Shown here piece by piece: positions 5,497-7,766 of a stretch of DNA of 7,766 nt. Positions within the stretch are counted from its first letter, which is position 1. Each line of letters opens with the position of its first letter. Both the position numbers and the translations under genes were made by a program. Origin of the DNA: Hyphomonadaceae bacterium UBA4763 (GTDB lineage Bacteria > Pseudomonadota > Alphaproteobacteria > Caulobacterales > Aquidulcibacteraceae). Where the stretch lies: contig DHHV01000115.1 in assembly GCA_002403455.1 (NCBI GenBank), positions 1-7,766 on the forward strand. Reading direction: 5' to 3'. The notes under the pieces were generated by a model. The model saw only the letters and a program-made list of their open reading frames with translations. It was not told the DNA's origin and did no database searches.

Positions 5497-6501
5497 TCAC
5501 GTCGCTGACTCGCGCAGGCGCAAGGCCGCCTCCATCAGCGCGCGTTCACACAAGATCGGACCAAGGCTTGCGTTGGACTTGATGGCGATGTCAGCCTGGC
5601 GGATCAGATCGAGCAGACCTGCCGCCAAGGCCGGCGGTCGACGCGCCAATGCGCGCAAGGTTTCGCGTTCCGCGCCAAAGGCCGGCGGGCGCAAAACCTC
5701 TATCCCGCCGCCATCGCGCGCGGCGAGGGTCGCCAGATAAAGCCGGTTGAGACGCCATTCGGTCGCCTTCAAGATGGTGATGGCATTGGCGCCTGAATCG
5801 AGCGCTTGCTGGAGGGAAGCGGATAAGCCGACCAAGTCGCCGCGAAATAATCCATCGACAATGTCATCAACACCTACTTCGCCGCTGCCGGAAGCGATGG
5901 CGTCGAGAGCGGATTTGTCGATCCGATCTTCAGCACCGACAAAGGCAATGATCTTGTCGAGTTCTTGGGCAAGCAAAGAGCGGTCTAGATGATGATCGCC
6001 GATCCAACCGGCGATCAAACCGACATCGGCCGTCTTGCCCGCGGCCGCCAAATGCTCGACTGCCCAATCGGCCAATTGCGCCGGGGATTGGGCAAAGGTT
6101 TGCAAGGCAAGATGTTGATCGCTCGCTTCAAACCAGCCGCGCAATTTGGATTTTTTGGGTAATTCTTCGGTCTCGATGAGGACGAGGGGACCGCCCTGCG
6201 GAGCCTGGCCCAAGGTTTTGACCAGATAAGCCGACAAGGATTCCGACGATAATTTTATTCGGATGGCGGTGATTTCATCAAATAGCGAGGATTGGCGCAA
6301 CGCATTGCGCAATACATCCGGATTGGCCAAGTCGCTTTCATAGAGGCGGCGGATGGTGGCGGGGGCAAGCCCGCGCCCCGCGATAAGGTCGTCGCCGATT
6401 TGGGCGTTGAGGCCAAGATCGGGACCAAAAATCAGGAAAAACCGGGACTGGCGATCTGTAGATTTTGCGCGCCGCAAAGCGGCGTCGCCCTTGACCAACA
6501 C
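5497..6501 (-). CDS. holA: DNA polymerase III delta subunit (clamp loader)
   Basis: Delta subunit of the clamp loader; in the family it opens the beta sliding clamp and works with DnaX (tau/gamma) and delta prime. The protein has 334 residues, close to the usual length of about 340. Seen: the N-terminal degenerate AAA+ region with RFFLIFGPDLGLNAQI (20-35), where the true P-loop is absent as expected for delta; SLFDEITAIRIK (72-83), the segment in the position of the beta-interacting element; the strand PLVLIETEELPKKSKLR (105-121); and the helical C-terminal collar domain with LLAQELDKIIAFVG and LKATEWRLNRLY. The start is GTG at 6499-6501; lptE ends in the same frame six bases upstream, so no earlier start is possible. 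TTG at the next codon is an alternative. It is the last gene of the leuS-lptE-holA operon and converges with the parB operon. Confidence 0.93.
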   Translation of the reverse strand: MLVKGDAALRRAKSTDRQSRFFLIFGPDLGLNAQIGDDLIAGRGLAPATIRRLYESDLANPDVLRNALRQSSLFDEITAIRIKLSSESLSAYLVKTLGQAPQGGPLVLIETEELPKKSKLRGWFEASDQHLALQTFAQSPAQLADWAVEHLAAAGKTADVGLIAGWIGDHHLDRSLLAQELDKIIAFVGAEDRIDKSALDAIASGSGEVGVDDIVDGLFRGDLVGLSASLQQALDSGANAITILKATEWRLNRLYLATLAARDGGGIEVLRPPAFGAERETLRALARRPPALAAGLLDLIRQADIAIKSNASLGPILCERALMEAALRLRESAT

Positions 6502-6507
6502 GGGGCT

Positions 6508-7014
6508 TTAGCCCTGCCGTTTGGCGGCGGCGGCGATCGCCAGGCGCAGACGTTGCGCGAGCAAGGTGGCGGCGCGCTCTTGCGCGTCTTCCTGGGCCGG
6601 CAAATCCGTAAAGGCGCCCAAGGCATTGTCGAAGGCGGCAATGGCGACTTCCGAGCCTTCGGCGATCAAGGCGCCGTCGACCCCGCGCAATACATAATCG
6701 GCGGTCAATGTGAGTTCGGCCCGGCCGGTCGACTGGTCCAAGCCGACATTAAAGCGGCGCAAGTTTTCGCGCAAATTGATCGACAGGGTAGAGGCGGAGG
6801 CGCCGGCCGAGGGGGCGCCCAATTGCCGCAGCAAAGCAAGGCGCAATTGATCGCCGGCGCGTCCTTCAATGACCGGGACAGCAACAGGGCCGAGCCCGGC
6901 AATGCCGGGACCCGCCGATTGGGTGGGCGCATAAACCGGTGAAAAGCCGCAAGCAGCGAGGGTGACGATTCCCAACATCGCCGAAGCGGCGCGTGCGGCG
7001 AAGAAGGTCTTCAT
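6508..7014 (-). CDS. lptE: LptE, LPS-assembly lipoprotein
   Basis: Outer-membrane lipoprotein that plugs and stabilises the LptD barrel during lipopolysaccharide delivery to the cell surface. The protein has 168 residues, normal for alphaproteobacterial LptE. A signal peptide is visible (basic MKTFFAARAAS, then a hydrophobic stretch) ending in lipobox LAAC at 19-22. C22 is the lipidated residue, followed by GFSPVYAP, a hallmark of this family. The remaining sequence alternates strand-like and helical segments (LRLALLRQLG, TLSINLRENLRRF, AELTLTADYVL), in keeping with the LptE fold. The ATG overlaps the leuS TGA as ATGA, so translation is coupled. The identification rests on the lipobox motif and on the position between leuS and holA, which is the standard order. 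Confidence 0.93.
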   Translation of the reverse strand: MKTFFAARAASAMLGIVTLAACGFSPVYAPTQSAGPGIAGLGPVAVPVIEGRAGDQLRLALLRQLGAPSAGASASTLSINLRENLRRFNVGLDQSTGRAELTLTADYVLRGVDGALIAEGSEVAIAAFDNALGAFTDLPAQEDAQERAATLLAQRLRLAIAAAAKRQG

Positions 7015-7766
7015 GCGGGCGCCTCTAAGACAAGATTGATGATCCGATCGGGCACAACGACGATTTTGCGCAAGGTCTGGCCGGCCAGCATGTCGCGGAC
7101 TTTCGGATCCGCCAAGGCCATTTCTTCGACCGCGCTGCGATCAAGACCGGGCGGGGCGTTGAGTTCGCCGCGCTTCTTGCCGTTCACCTGGATCGGAATG
7201 ACGATCAAATTGCGTCGGACAAGATCAGGGTCAGCTTGCGGCCAAGGCGCGGCCAACACGAAACCGGTTCCGCCCAAGCGCTCCCAGCATTCATCGGCCA
7301 AATGTGGGGTGAAGGGGCCCAAAACGCGCGCCAAGACGCCGAGCGCTTCGGCGCGGGCGGCCAAAGCGGACGGGTCGGTCAATGTATTGGCGTCGAAGGC
7401 CTTCAGCGCGTTGAGAAATTCGTAAATCGCCGCAATGGCGCGGTTAAACCGAAAGCCGTCAATGTCTTGGGTAACGGAAAAGGCGAGGCGATGGGCGGCT
7501 TGACGCAGTTCATGGGCCGGGCCGGTCGCGCCGTCGGCGATCGCGAGCGGGCCAGGAGCGTCGGGCGATTGCGCCTCGACCGCCGTCCAGATGCGCTGGA
7601 TCAAGCGCCAGGCGCCTTCGACGCCGGCGGCGGTCCATTCGACGTCGCGCTCGGGCGGGGAATCGGACAAAACGAACCAGCGGGCGACGTCGGCGCCAAA
7701 ATCTCGCACGAAATCATCGAGATCGACGACGTTTTTGCGCGATTTCGACATTTTCTCGATGGCGCC
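7011..7766 (-). CDS. leuS: Leucyl-tRNA synthetase, C-terminal part, 5' end outside window
   Basis: Class I synthetase charging tRNA-Leu in the cytosol. The last 251 residues are present; the whole enzyme is about 870. The frame is open to the window edge and reads GAIEKMSKSRKNVVDLDDF, giving the complete KMSKS loop of the catalytic core at the edge. ARWFVLSDSPPERDVEW leads into the anticodon-binding helical domain (WRLIQRIW, then FRFNRAIAAIYEFLNAL). The family C-terminal domain follows with IPIQVNGKKRGEL and a closing VVVPDRIINLVL. It is the first visible gene of the leuS-lptE-holA operon and its stop overlaps the lptE start. No anomalies are seen. Confidence 0.97.
   Translation of the reverse strand, partial: GAIEKMSKSRKNVVDLDDFVRDFGADVARWFVLSDSPPERDVEWTAAGVEGAWRLIQRIWTAVEAQSPDAPGPLAIADGATGPAHELRQAAHRLAFSVTQDIDGFRFNRAIAAIYEFLNALKAFDANTLTDPSALAARAEALGVLARVLGPFTPHLADECWERLGGTGFVLAAPWPQADPDLVRRNLIVIPIQVNGKKRGELNAPPGLDRSAVEEMALADPKVRDMLAGQTLRKIVVVPDRIINLVLEAPA

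Noticed and set aside
6292..6942. Plus-strand frame of 216 codons antisense to holA and lptE
   Set aside because: It is a Gly/Gln/Ala-rich shadow of two well-recognised genes on the other strand, spans both of them, and resembles no known family.

Overview
The window looks like chromosomal DNA from an alphaproteobacterium, probably of the Hyphomicrobiales type. The reasons are high GC, the gene order mnmG-rsmG-parA-parB facing holA-lptE-leuS, and clear protein signatures for each of these genes. No exact genus can be fixed from the sequence alone.

Left block (1-3028, plus strand): the C-terminal third of mnmG (tRNA wobble-uridine modification), then rsmG (16S rRNA m7G methylase), parA and parB (chromosome segregation). 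Each gene overlaps the next by 1-4 bases, so this is a tightly coupled operon. A perfect 22-bp palindrome containing the canonical parS core lies inside the rsmG coding sequence. The ParB binding site, the ATPase ParA and the CTPase clamp ParB are therefore all within about 2.3 kb.

Middle block (3029-5496): an accessory insert at what is, from family knowledge, normally a short convergent parB/holA junction. It holds a solitary HigA/VapI-type antitoxin-like gene (plus strand), an IS481-family element whose transposase is broken by one amber codon, an unrecognised Arg/Gln/Glu/Asp-rich repeat protein built on 81-bp and 21-bp tandem repeats, and a decayed N-terminal fragment of an IS30-type transposase. 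The last three are on the minus strand. The IS30 fragment and the repeat-protein gene are 27 bp apart, and both have visible Shine-Dalgarno sequences.

Right block (5497-7766, minus strand): leuS (C-terminal third), lptE (LPS assembly lipoprotein) and holA (DNA polymerase III delta). leuS and lptE overlap as ATGA, and lptE and holA are separated by 6 bp, so they are read as one operon converging on the parB operon.

The housekeeping genes are ordinary. The points of interest are the parS embedded in rsmG, the remodelled parB/holA junction, and the repeat-helix protein with its transposase-derived neighbour. I found no convincing new multi-gene system.
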